Positions 25,085 through 33,139 of a DNA stretch of 64,000 nucleotides are shown here, piece after piece (positions within the stretch are counted from its first letter, which is position 1; each line of letters starts with the position of its first letter). Location of the stretch: the NCBI GenBank assembly GCA_035452965.1, contig DAOTCE010000002.1, positions 185,898 to 249,897 of the forward strand, written 5' to 3'. Position numbers and translations under genes: made by a program. The stretch is from Candidatus Paceibacterota bacterium. Lineage in GTDB: Bacteria > Verrucomicrobiota > Verrucomicrobiia > Limisphaerales > UBA8199. Below the pieces are notes generated by a model. It made no database searches, was not told the DNA's origin, and worked only from the letters and a program-made list of their open reading frames with translations.

Positions 25085-28000
25085 ATGCTTCACCCCATTC
25101 CTGATCGCGCGCGCGGTCCGCTGTCCTTGCGCATGCGCGGTCTCCAGCTCACGGCGCTCGGTGTGTTTCTCCTGCTCGGTTGCACTGTCCCTCAAGCGCG
25201 GGCCGCTGCCGCGTTGGACGATTTGACCGGGCCGTGGCAATTGCTGGTGGACGACTATCCGGTCCTATTCAAGACCAACGTGGTTCGGACCTACCACGCT
25301 TTCCAGAAATACGCCAACAATCCCGTCGTGGTGGCGGACCGACCCTGGGAAGAAATGGTGTACATCTACGGCACCGTGCTGCCCAACGAAACCCGCACCG
25401 GCTACCGGATGTGGTATCAGACCTTGCGCCCCAGCGACGAAAGCAACGAAGGCAGCCTTCAGCTTTACGCCACCAGCACGAACGGCATCCACTGGACCAA
25501 GCCGATCCTCAACCTCCGTTCCTGGCACGGCTCCACCGCCAACAACATGTTTTTCATCCGCTCCACCCTCAACGGCATCGTCTCGGTCATGCACACGCCC
25601 TGGGAATCGGATCCCGGCCGGGCCTACCAGTTCATGAACTTCGATGAGCCCGGCTACTGGGCCGCGTGGTCGCCCGACGGCATTCACGTCACCGACTCGC
25701 CCACCAACCCCGCGCTCCCCGGTGGGAGCGACGTGGGCCAATTCTGGTGGGACCCCCATAAGCAGCTCTTCCGGGGCTACGTGAAGAACGCCTGGTATGA
25801 CTGGAACGGGCGCAAGCGCCGCGCCGTGGCGCTCACCACCACCACCAACATCGCCAGCTGGCCGCAGGAATCCCTCATCCTCTGGCCCGACGCCTATGAC
25901 GACCGTTGGATCATCCCGGGATCCGTTCAGCGGACGCATTTCTACGGATTGTCGGCCTTCGCCTATGAGTCCATGTATCTCGGGTTCCTCTGGATCTTTC
26001 GCGCGACTGAACTGGACGGCGAGATGCCCGGCTATCTCATCGGCCCGTGCTTTGTCGAGCTGATCAGCAGCCACGACGGGGTCCACTGGACCCGCCAGGA
26101 GGCGCCCCGGCCGCCGATTCTCCCTTTGGGACCATCCGGCGCGTGGGATGACGGCATGATCTTTACTGCCCGGGCGCCCATCGTCGAAGGCGACTTCCTC
26201 AAGCTGTGGTATGGCGGCTGCGACCAGGAGCACGGCATGCCGCTCAATATCACGTCCGGCTCAATCGGCCTGGCTACGTTGCGCAAGGATGGCTTTGCCT
26301 CCCTGGATGCGGCGGGGACGGCCACCGGGATCATCCTCACCAAGCCCCTCACCAGCGTCGGCGGAGCGCTGCTGGTCAACTACCGCGCGGCGGGCGGGTC
26401 GCTGAAGGTCGAGGTGCTTGACGAGCATAACAACGTGCTGCCGGGCTACACCCAGGCCGATTGCCTTGCGCTGACCGGCGACAGCGTCGCCCAGGCGGTA
26501 GCCTGGACGGCCCACAACGAGCTCCCCGCCAACGCGCCGTCCATCAGCCTGCGGTTTATCCTGGAGAACGCCTCGCTCTACTCGTTCATGGCGGGCGAAT
26601 CCTCCGCCCTGGCCGACGTGCCGACCATCATCCAGCAGCCCGACAACCAAATCGTCGTGCCGGGCGGATCGGCCAGCTTCACCGTCGTTGCCTCCGCCAT
26701 CAATCCCTTGAGCTACCGGTGGCAGCAAAACCAGGTCAACCTTGCCGATGGCGGACACTATTCCGGATGCGCGACGCCAACCCTGACGATCACCGGAGCG
26801 GATGTCGCTGACGCGGCCCTCTACCGCTGCGTGGTGACCAATCTCTACGGGAGTGTGGTCAGCAGCCCCGCAACCCTTCTGGTGGCAACCAACGCCCTTG
26901 GGTCGGTCACGCTGACCAGCATCCCGACGCTGTCAGGCGACACGAATAACGAAGCGCGCGGCATGACCCCGGACGGCAGATTTGTAGCAGGGCTGTCTGG
27001 CACGGGCAAAGGGTTCCTCTACGATTCAGCCAGCAACACGGTGGTCCGGCCTATCAGTTCCGATGGTACTGCGGCTGGAATCCTGACCGGCGTAGCCTAT
27101 CGCACAGATTCCAACCAGGTTCCGCCGCGGAAGCAACTTGTCGTTTCCGGCCTTGCGGCGAATAACAACCGGTTTACCACATGGATGACTGCCAATGGTG
27201 GGCTGAGTTGGGGCAACCGGGTTCAGTATCCTGGCGGTCCAAAATTGCCAACGGTTGCCGTGGCCAACAGCCTGGCGGGGACGTCGTCGGACGTCTTCTA
27301 TGCGGTGTGGACCGACGAAGGGACAGGAGATTCTGACAACTGGGGGCTGCGGGTTGGGCGATTCTCAGGGCCATGGCCGGCAACGCCGAAGTGGGCGCAA
27401 AAGGATGCCGCAAAGCCCAGCACACTTCAGGTGAACGGCGTTTCAAGCAACGGGCGGGGCGTAGGCTGGCGGAGAGATGGAACCACGGGGACCTATGTCA
27501 ATTATATAGCCGATTGGATAGACGCTACCGGGCCGGTTCTCTGGAGTTCCCGCGGCTTGGATGGCACCACGGCGGGACAGGCCTACGCGGTCAGCGCCGA
27601 CGGCACAGTTGTCTTTGGCCTGTCGCCGCCCGCGGTCGGCGGGGTGACCCACAACTATGGTTACAAAGCGGTGTTCGATGCGACAATGCCAGGGATGGCG
27701 GCGCAATTAAGCACAGGCCAATTGCCCAACTTCCCGGACACCGGGGGTCCGACCAGCCTTGCGATTCCATACGGCTGCACAGCGGACGGGAGATACGCCG
27801 TGGGCGCCAACTACCGCGGCGGGATCGAGAAAGCCGTCCTCTGGGACACGAGCGGCTCCAACCCGACGAATTGGACGGTCACGGATTTGACGGAGGTGGT
27901 TGCGGCGAGCGGGTCTTCAGGCATCTTCGCGCGGTTGGCCCGCGCGCACAGCATTGGCACGAGCGCGGCGGGCGGCCTGGTGATTGGGGGTGTGGGCCTA

Positions 28001-28297
28001 ACCACCAACACCCCGGCAAGAACCCGCGCTTTCCTGATGACGTTTGTTCCACCGGCAGCCCCGGTCATCCCCCGGCCAACGGTGACCATTTCAGGCTCCT
28101 ACACTGCCGGCCTCACCTTCAGCTTCCCGACCATCGCCAATCCCGTTGTCATGTATTACCTCGAATACACGACCAACCTCACCCCACCGATTGCCTGGAC
28201 TGCAATTGGCTCCACGCAGGGAACTGGAACCCATGCAATCCTCACCGATCCCAACCCGACTGCCGTTCCCCGCTTCTATCGTATCCGCGTCCAGTAG
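25085..28297 (+). CDS. Large secreted protein: glycosidase-like propeller, Ig-like domain, second propeller
   Basis: About 1070 residues. The signal is QLTALGVFLLLGCTVPQARA; the LLGC could be a lipobox, making it a possible lipoprotein. An N-terminal GH32/GH43-like five-bladed propeller region follows (WQLLVDDYPVLF, SNEGSLQLYATSTNGIHWTKP, ISSHDGVHWTR, LWYGGCDQEHG). The Ig-like domain is PTIIQQPDNQIVVPGGSASFTVVAS to ALYRCVVTNLYGSVVSSPATLLV. A second repeat region follows (ARGMTPDGRFVAGLSGTGKGFLYD, VSADGTVVFGLS, TADGRYAVGANY), similar to HAF-type extracellular repeats. The end, YYLEYTTNLTPPIAWTAIGS to PRFYRIRVQ, resembles a tail seen on many Verrucomicrobial secreted proteins. Catalytic residues cannot be assigned. 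An alternative ATG is at 25133. Confidence 0.72.
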   Translation: MLHPIPDRARGPLSLRMRGLQLTALGVFLLLGCTVPQARAAAALDDLTGPWQLLVDDYPVLFKTNVVRTYHAFQKYANNPVVVADRPWEEMVYIYGTVLPNETRTGYRMWYQTLRPSDESNEGSLQLYATSTNGIHWTKPILNLRSWHGSTANNMFFIRSTLNGIVSVMHTPWESDPGRAYQFMNFDEPGYWAAWSPDGIHVTDSPTNPALPGGSDVGQFWWDPHKQLFRGYVKNAWYDWNGRKRRAVALTTTTNIASWPQESLILWPDAYDDRWIIPGSVQRTHFYGLSAFAYESMYLGFLWIFRATELDGEMPGYLIGPCFVELISSHDGVHWTRQEAPRPPILPLGPSGAWDDGMIFTARAPIVEGDFLKLWYGGCDQEHGMPLNITSGSIGLATLRKDGFASLDAAGTATGIILTKPLTSVGGALLVNYRAAGGSLKVEVLDEHNNVLPGYTQADCLALTGDSVAQAVAWTAHNELPANAPSISLRFILENASLYSFMAGESSALADVPTIIQQPDNQIVVPGGSASFTVVASAINPLSYRWQQNQVNLADGGHYSGCATPTLTITGADVADAALYRCVVTNLYGSVVSSPATLLVATNALGSVTLTSIPTLSGDTNNEARGMTPDGRFVAGLSGTGKGFLYDSASNTVVRPISSDGTAAGILTGVAYRTDSNQVPPRKQLVVSGLAANNNRFTTWMTANGGLSWGNRVQYPGGPKLPTVAVANSLAGTSSDVFYAVWTDEGTGDSDNWGLRVGRFSGPWPATPKWAQKDAAKPSTLQVNGVSSNGRGVGWRRDGTTGTYVNYIADWIDATGPVLWSSRGLDGTTAGQAYAVSADGTVVFGLSPPAVGGVTHNYGYKAVFDATMPGMAAQLSTGQLPNFPDTGGPTSLAIPYGCTADGRYAVGANYRGGIEKAVLWDTSGSNPTNWTVTDLTEVVAASGSSGIFARLARAHSIGTSAAGGLVIGGVGLTTNTPARTRAFLMTFVPPAAPVIPRPTVTISGSYTAGLTFSFPTIANPVVMYYLEYTTNLTPPIAWTAIGSTQGTGTHAILTDPNPTAVPRFYRIRVQ

Positions 28298-28310
28298 TTC
28301 TTCCGATCCT

Positions 28311-28511
28311 ATGGCTCAAGATGTGCCGCCCCGGTGTGCAGCGCCGAAAACTGCCCGTAAAAATCCGAAGCCCAGGCGAGGCTTCGTCTCCACCACGTTG
28401 GCTCCCGTCAATTGCCGGCAGGAACCCAGGTTCGGAGTGATGGAAACGGTGCTGATCATGGTCCTCGTCTTCGGGACCGTGGTCCTGATGCGCCTGATCC
28501 TGGCTACCTAG
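28311..28511 (+). CDS. Possible small membrane protein
   Basis: A 66-residue frame: a basic N-terminus (ARKNPKPRRG) and a C-terminal hydrophobic segment (VLIMVLVFGTVVLMRLILAT) that could span the membrane. An internal ATG at 28440 would give only the hydrophobic 23 residues. There is no good ribosome binding site and I know no homologue. It may be a chance frame in the 240 bases between the large secreted protein and the URO-D gene. Confidence 0.22.
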   Translation: MAQDVPPRCAAPKTARKNPKPRRGFVSTTLAPVNCRQEPRFGVMETVLIMVLVFGTVVLMRLILAT

Positions 28512-28537
28512 AACCCGGGCGGCGGAAGCCTGAACGC

Positions 28538-29530
28538 TCAAGAGCCTTTCACCGCCGCATAGAACGCGTCCAGATTCGCCAGCGGCGCGGCGGCTGGCAC
28601 ATCACAACCGGAGGAAAGCACACAATTGCGATGCGCCGCAACACTCGACAAGAGTTGCGCGGTGCGCGTGTGCACTTCGGCCGCCCCGGCCTGGCAGAAT
28701 ACACTGGCGGGGTCGAGATTCCCGCACAGCACCACCTCCGGGTCAACCTTGGCCAACGCTGCCGGCAGAGCCATCGGCGCGCCGAAGTGGAAGGCGCTCA
28801 AGCCCGTCTCCAGAATCGCGGGCAGGTGCACCAGCCGGGCGGCGCAGTTGTGCAGAATCAACGCGAATCCCTCGCCCGCCATTGCCGCGGCGATGCGTTT
28901 GATATACCCGGAGGAATGGGCGGATACGCCGCGCGGCGACAGGAGCCCAGCGGCCGGCTCGGCCATGATCAAGCCACTTGCCCCGGCTTCCTTGAAAGCG
29001 CGCGCGTAACCGACCAGAAAGGCCGTGCTCTTCTCCAGCACCGCGGCCATCAGCTCCGGCTCGGCCAATGTCAGTTCCAGCGCCTCGCTGACGCCCACCA
29101 ATCGGGAGGCCAGCGAAAACGGCCCGATGCAGCCACCCAGCACCAGCGGTCGGGATGGAAGCTTCCGCAAACGCCTCACGGTCTCCAGGTACACCGCGGT
29201 GCGCCGGTCGCCGGGTTGGGGCACGGCCAGCTTCGCGACCTGCTCCAGGTTCGTCACCAACCGCCCTGTTACAGACGGAATCTCATTGTCCGACACATGC
29301 AGCGTGCAACCGAAGGCCTCCGCCTCCGCGCTGAGGTCCATGGCCGACAGCACGAACGGTGTCTGGTAGCGACCATGCAACGCCGCCACGGCGTCGTATT
29401 GGACTTGGGGATCGTTAACCGCCTGCCGCACGGTCGCGCCAATCAGCGCCAGGCCGGGGTAGGTCGCAATCGGCAGCGCCAGGCGCTGGGACGAGGCGAA
29501 AACCAGTTGGTTGAAGCAGTTTGCGGACAT
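28538..29530 (-). CDS. Uroporphyrinogen decarboxylase-family protein (methyltransferase-like)
   Basis: A 330-residue protein with the URO-D/MtbA TIM-barrel pattern: MSANCFNQLVFASSQRLALPIATYPG, EAEAFGCTLHVSDNEIPSVTGRLV, RPLVLGGCIGPFSLASRLVG, and ALILHNCAARLVHLPAILETGLSAFHFG. The family covers heme biosynthesis decarboxylases and cobalamin- or coenzyme-M-dependent methyltransferases. The HNCA and GCIGPF segments resemble the methyltransferase branch, where a cysteine binds zinc. The start at 29530 has GCGGAAG upstream. It follows lysA by 11 bases on the same strand, so they are probably co-transcribed; the reason is unclear. Confidence 0.78.
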   Translation of the reverse strand: MSANCFNQLVFASSQRLALPIATYPGLALIGATVRQAVNDPQVQYDAVAALHGRYQTPFVLSAMDLSAEAEAFGCTLHVSDNEIPSVTGRLVTNLEQVAKLAVPQPGDRRTAVYLETVRRLRKLPSRPLVLGGCIGPFSLASRLVGVSEALELTLAEPELMAAVLEKSTAFLVGYARAFKEAGASGLIMAEPAAGLLSPRGVSAHSSGYIKRIAAAMAGEGFALILHNCAARLVHLPAILETGLSAFHFGAPMALPAALAKVDPEVVLCGNLDPASVFCQAGAAEVHTRTAQLLSSVAAHRNCVLSSGCDVPAAAPLANLDAFYAAVKGS

Positions 29531-29541
29531 GTTGACTTCCG

Positions 29542-30840
29542 CTATTTCAGCCACGGCGCAACCATTTCGCCGCTCCAGATCGCCTTGACCGGCTGGCGCG
29601 CCCGCACCAGCGCGGCCCGGTTGCCTTTGACCATGACTTCTGCCGCCAGCGGGCGCGTGTTGTAGTTCGAGGCCATGACACAACCATACGCCCCGGCGCT
29701 CATTAGTGCCAAATAATCGCCCTGCGCCGTCCTTGGCAGTGGCCGATCCTGGCAGAAGAAATCGCCTGACTCGCAAATCGGGCCAACCACATCGGAGCTC
29801 ACCCATGCGCCCCGCTTCCGGGTCAGCGGCACAATCTCGTGATAGGCCTCGTAGAAGGCAGGGCGGATGAGATCATTCATCGCCGCATCCACAATTAGGA
29901 AGTTCTTCCGCCCGGTGCGCTTCAAGTACTCGACTCGCGTGACCAGGATGCCCGCGTTGCCGGAGATAAACCGCCCCGGCTCGATCAGTATCCGCAGGCC
30001 GAGCGGCTTGAGCAGCGGCAGCAGCCGGGCCGCGTACTTCCGGGGCGTTATGATGCGCCGGGCCGCGGCCGAGTTCCACCACGTGGCGGGCCCGCTCGCC
30101 AGGGCCGGCTGATAGACGATGCCCAGCCCGCCCCCGAGGCTGAAGAACTCCAGACCATGCCGCTCCTTCAGCCGCGTCACCAGCGGCAGCACTTTGCGCA
30201 CCGCCTGCTCGAACGGACGGACCTCCGTGATCTGGGAGCCGATATGCATCTGGACCCCGCGCAGGCGCAAATGCCGCAGCTTGCTCGCGCGCGCATAAAC
30301 GCCCTCGATCTGCTCCAACGCGATGCCAAACTTGTTTTCGTAGGTGCCGGTGGTGATCTTCTTGTGTGTGTGCGCCTCCACGTCCGGATTCACGCGCACT
30401 GCCACCGGCGCCCGCTTGTTCAGCCGCGCCGCCACACGGTTGATGCGCTCCAGCTCCGGCTCGCTCTCCGCGTTGAACGTATAGACGCCCTGCCGCAGCG
30501 CAAACGCGATCTCCTCCTCCGTCTTGCCCACGCCCGCAAACGCGCATCGCCGCGGATCGCCGCCAGCCGCGATCACCCGTTGCAGTTCGCCCCCGCTGAC
30601 AATGTCGAATCCGCCGCGGAGACGGGCCAGCGTGCGCAGCACGGACTGGTTGGAGTTGGACTTTACGGCGAAGCAGACCAGGTGGTCCACCCCGGCCAAG
30701 GCCTGGTCCAGGGCCTGGAAATGTTCCGTCAGCGTGCGTTGCGAGTAGATATAAAGCGGCGTGCCGAACTTCCGGGCAAGGGTTTCGACCGCAATGCCCT
30801 CGCAGCAGAGCCGGTTGCCCTCATAATGAAAGTAATGCAT
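29542..30840 (-). CDS. lysA: Diaminopimelate decarboxylase
   Basis: A 432-residue PLP enzyme making lysine from meso-diaminopimelate. The PLP lysine is Lys60 in CFAVKSNSN. Family motifs: FDIVSGGELQRVIAAG, HIGSQITEVRPFEQAV, SLGGGLGI, LIEPGRFISGNAGILVTRV, and the cross-subunit CESGDFF. Length is normal. The start MHYFHYEGNRL was chosen because it matches the usual N-terminus. It lies 96 bases from the polysaccharide deacetylase, which is transcribed the same way and ends upstream of it. Confidence 0.94.
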   Translation of the reverse strand: MHYFHYEGNRLCCEGIAVETLARKFGTPLYIYSQRTLTEHFQALDQALAGVDHLVCFAVKSNSNQSVLRTLARLRGGFDIVSGGELQRVIAAGGDPRRCAFAGVGKTEEEIAFALRQGVYTFNAESEPELERINRVAARLNKRAPVAVRVNPDVEAHTHKKITTGTYENKFGIALEQIEGVYARASKLRHLRLRGVQMHIGSQITEVRPFEQAVRKVLPLVTRLKERHGLEFFSLGGGLGIVYQPALASGPATWWNSAAARRIITPRKYAARLLPLLKPLGLRILIEPGRFISGNAGILVTRVEYLKRTGRKNFLIVDAAMNDLIRPAFYEAYHEIVPLTRKRGAWVSSDVVGPICESGDFFCQDRPLPRTAQGDYLALMSAGAYGCVMASNYNTRPLAAEVMVKGNRAALVRARQPVKAIWSGEMVAPWLK

Positions 30841-30936
30841 GGCGCGGGAGTGTAGATTCCAACCGCCAAAGTGCAACGGGATTTCCCTCAACCGGGCTGA
30901 TCGCAGGGCGGCTGCGGCGGCCATTGCTGCGGGTGT

Positions 30937-31749
30937 CTAACGCGGACTGAGCAGTTCATCCACGCGGACGAAGCGGTACCCCTTGGCCGCCAAATAGTCG
31001 AGCAGCTCGCCAAAGCGCAGCGAAAACTTGTCCGTGCGGCCCGGCCCGGCGCCGATGTGCAACAGCAGGATAAATCCATTCAGGCCGTTCGAGTCCTGCT
31101 GCTCTTTGCGGATGATGCTCTCGAAGATGACCTTCGACGAGACGAAGTTCTTGTCGGCCTCACCCGTGTAATCGGCGTTCGAGCGCGTGCCGGGGGTATA
31201 GTTCACCAGGGTCAGGCCCATCGCGCTGGACCAGTCCACAATCTCGCGGTTGTAGTGCTCATACGGCGGCATGAAATAGCGAATCTGCGCGCGCTTCACA
31301 CCAAACCGCTCAATCTTCAGCAGGTTGCTCTCCAGGTCCGCCTGAAACTCGGCGCGGGAGATCAGGGTTCGCCTGGGGCCTTCCCAGGGGCAATAGAGCA
31401 GGTGCTTGTCGGAGTGGGGTCCCAGGTAGTGGCCTTTCGTCACAATGCGCCTGATCAGCGGCCGGAAACTGGCATTGGTCAGGAAGTCTCCCGTAAGGAA
31501 GAACGAACCGCGCGCCTTGTGCCTTGCCAGTTCGTTCAGAATTGTCTTTCCGCCCTCCGCAAAGTGGTGCCCGGTGAAGACGATCGCCATTCTTCGGGAC
31601 GACGTCGGCCCCCGCACGATGCCTCCCTCCCGCAACTCCAAATCCTGCCGGCCAATGGCGGTTCCGCTCGTCGCAAACTGCGCCAGGCCGACTGGCGGCC
31701 CCGCCATTCCCGCGCAGGCCATCGCCACCAGCCAGATGTGTCTCCTCAT
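30937..31749 (-). CDS. Secreted polysaccharide deacetylase (NodB-like), atypical active site
   Basis: A 270-residue protein with a signal peptide (MRRHIWLVAMACAGMAGPPVGLA) and a NodB-type fold: GSFFLTGDFLTNASFRPLIRRIVTKGHYLGPHSDKHLLYCPW, FMPPYEHYN, TLVNYTPGTRSN, and GFILLLHIGAG. The His pair in HSDKHLL matches the metal ligands. The usual TFDDGP motif is replaced by VFTGHHFAEGG, so the catalytic Asp pair is not in its usual form. I recall a Bacteroidota subgroup with TGHxFAxGG, so it may be a natural variant. The start at 31749 avoids overlap with rhlE, which ends 34 bases upstream. Confidence 0.8.
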   Translation of the reverse strand: MRRHIWLVAMACAGMAGPPVGLAQFATSGTAIGRQDLELREGGIVRGPTSSRRMAIVFTGHHFAEGGKTILNELARHKARGSFFLTGDFLTNASFRPLIRRIVTKGHYLGPHSDKHLLYCPWEGPRRTLISRAEFQADLESNLLKIERFGVKRAQIRYFMPPYEHYNREIVDWSSAMGLTLVNYTPGTRSNADYTGEADKNFVSSKVIFESIIRKEQQDSNGLNGFILLLHIGAGPGRTDKFSLRFGELLDYLAAKGYRFVRVDELLSPR

Positions 31750-31783
31750 GCCAGCTCGACGATCTCCCACGAACGCCTCCTCC

Positions 31784-33019
31784 TCAGCGCCGGCGGCGCG
31801 CTGGCCCGTAGAAATACCCGCCCCGGACGCGCGCCCCCCGCACCCGGCCCCCGCCACCATGCGGCTGGCCCGGCTTGTCTTGCTCAAACAGCGCGGTGTA
31901 GCGGTAGTCGAAGTTCTCCAGCTTCACGCGCGGAATCTTCTGGCTGATAAAGCGCTCGATGGCGTTCACGTGCCGGGTGTCTTCTGCCACCATCAGGGTG
32001 AAGGCGTCGCCCTTGGCTTCCATCCGCCCGGTGCGGCCGATGCGGTGAATGTAGTCTTCCGGATGCTGCGGCACGTCGTAGTTGATTACGTGGCTCACGT
32101 CGGCAATGTCCAGCCCGCGAGCGGCGATGTCGGTGGCGACGAGCACTTCGAAGCGGCCATCACGAAAGCCGCGCAACGCCTGCTCGCGCTCGCGCTGGGT
32201 GCGGTTTGAGTGCAGCACCGCCACGGCATGATTGTTCCGTTTCAACAGCCCCGCGACCCGGTCGGCGCCGTGCTTGGTGCGGCAAAAGACAATTACCGAG
32301 TCGTAGTTCACGCGCCGGAGAAGCTCCAGAACCAGGTCGGTCTTCTGGAAATCGGACACCGGGTAGATCACATGTTTGACGGTGTCCTTGGGGCTGCGGC
32401 GTACGCCAATCTCGATAGTCTGCGGATTTCGCATGGCCCACTGGATCAGCGTCTCGATCTCCGGCGGGATGGTGGCGGAGAACAGCGAGGTGTGGCGGTC
32501 GCGGGGGCAGCGGTCGAGAAGGCGGCGCACATCCGGCAGGAAACCCATGTCGAGCATGCGGTCGGCCTCGTCCAGCACCACAAACTGGACTCGATCGAGC
32601 TTGCACGTGCCGCGGTGCATATGATCGAGCAGCCGGCCGGGCGTCGCCACCAGCACATCCACGCCGTCGCGCAGAGCGTCCAACTGACGGCCATAGCCGA
32701 CGCCGCCAAAGACGACGGCGGTGCGCAAATTGGTGAAGCGGGCGAAATCGTGAATGGCGGTCTCGACCTGCGCGGCCAGCTCGCGCGTCGGTTCAAGGAC
32801 CAGCAGGCGGGGCTGCGGCTGGTGCTGCCCAAGCTTTGACAAGATCGGCAACGCGAACGCGGCGGTCTTGCCCGTCCCGGTCTGCGCGCTTCCGATCACG
32901 TCTCTTCCGGCGAGGATCAGCGGGATGGCGCGGAGCTGAATCGGTGTCGGTTCGATGTATCCCATCGCTCGCACCCCCTGGATGATGGGGGCGGAAAGAC
33001 CAAACTTAGTAAATGGCAT
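31784..33019 (-). CDS. rhlE: DEAD-box RNA helicase, RhlE type
   Basis: A 411-residue ATP-dependent RNA helicase. Motif I is AQTGTGKT (45-52), motif Ia PTREL, motif II DEAD (150-153), motif III SAT (181-183), motif VI HRIGRTGR (325-332). After the two RecA-like domains the tail becomes Gly- and Arg-rich (GGGGRVRGARVRGGYFYGPARRRR), typical of an RNA-binding tail. Roles in ribosome assembly or cold adaptation are known for the family. The uncharacterised RG-rich gene 120 bases upstream on the same strand suggests a joint RNA function. Confidence 0.9.
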   Translation of the reverse strand: MPFTKFGLSAPIIQGVRAMGYIEPTPIQLRAIPLILAGRDVIGSAQTGTGKTAAFALPILSKLGQHQPQPRLLVLEPTRELAAQVETAIHDFARFTNLRTAVVFGGVGYGRQLDALRDGVDVLVATPGRLLDHMHRGTCKLDRVQFVVLDEADRMLDMGFLPDVRRLLDRCPRDRHTSLFSATIPPEIETLIQWAMRNPQTIEIGVRRSPKDTVKHVIYPVSDFQKTDLVLELLRRVNYDSVIVFCRTKHGADRVAGLLKRNNHAVAVLHSNRTQREREQALRGFRDGRFEVLVATDIAARGLDIADVSHVINYDVPQHPEDYIHRIGRTGRMEAKGDAFTLMVAEDTRHVNAIERFISQKIPRVKLENFDYRYTALFEQDKPGQPHGGGGRVRGARVRGGYFYGPARRRR

Positions 33020-33139
33020 AAGCAGTATTGTGAAATGCGTCCTTAGCCCCGGCGTCGGGTGGCGTCATCCTGGGTGCGGGAATAATGCGCCGACTGTCGT
33101 CGGCGCCTGCTCGCTCACGAGACATAATCACCACCCGGC

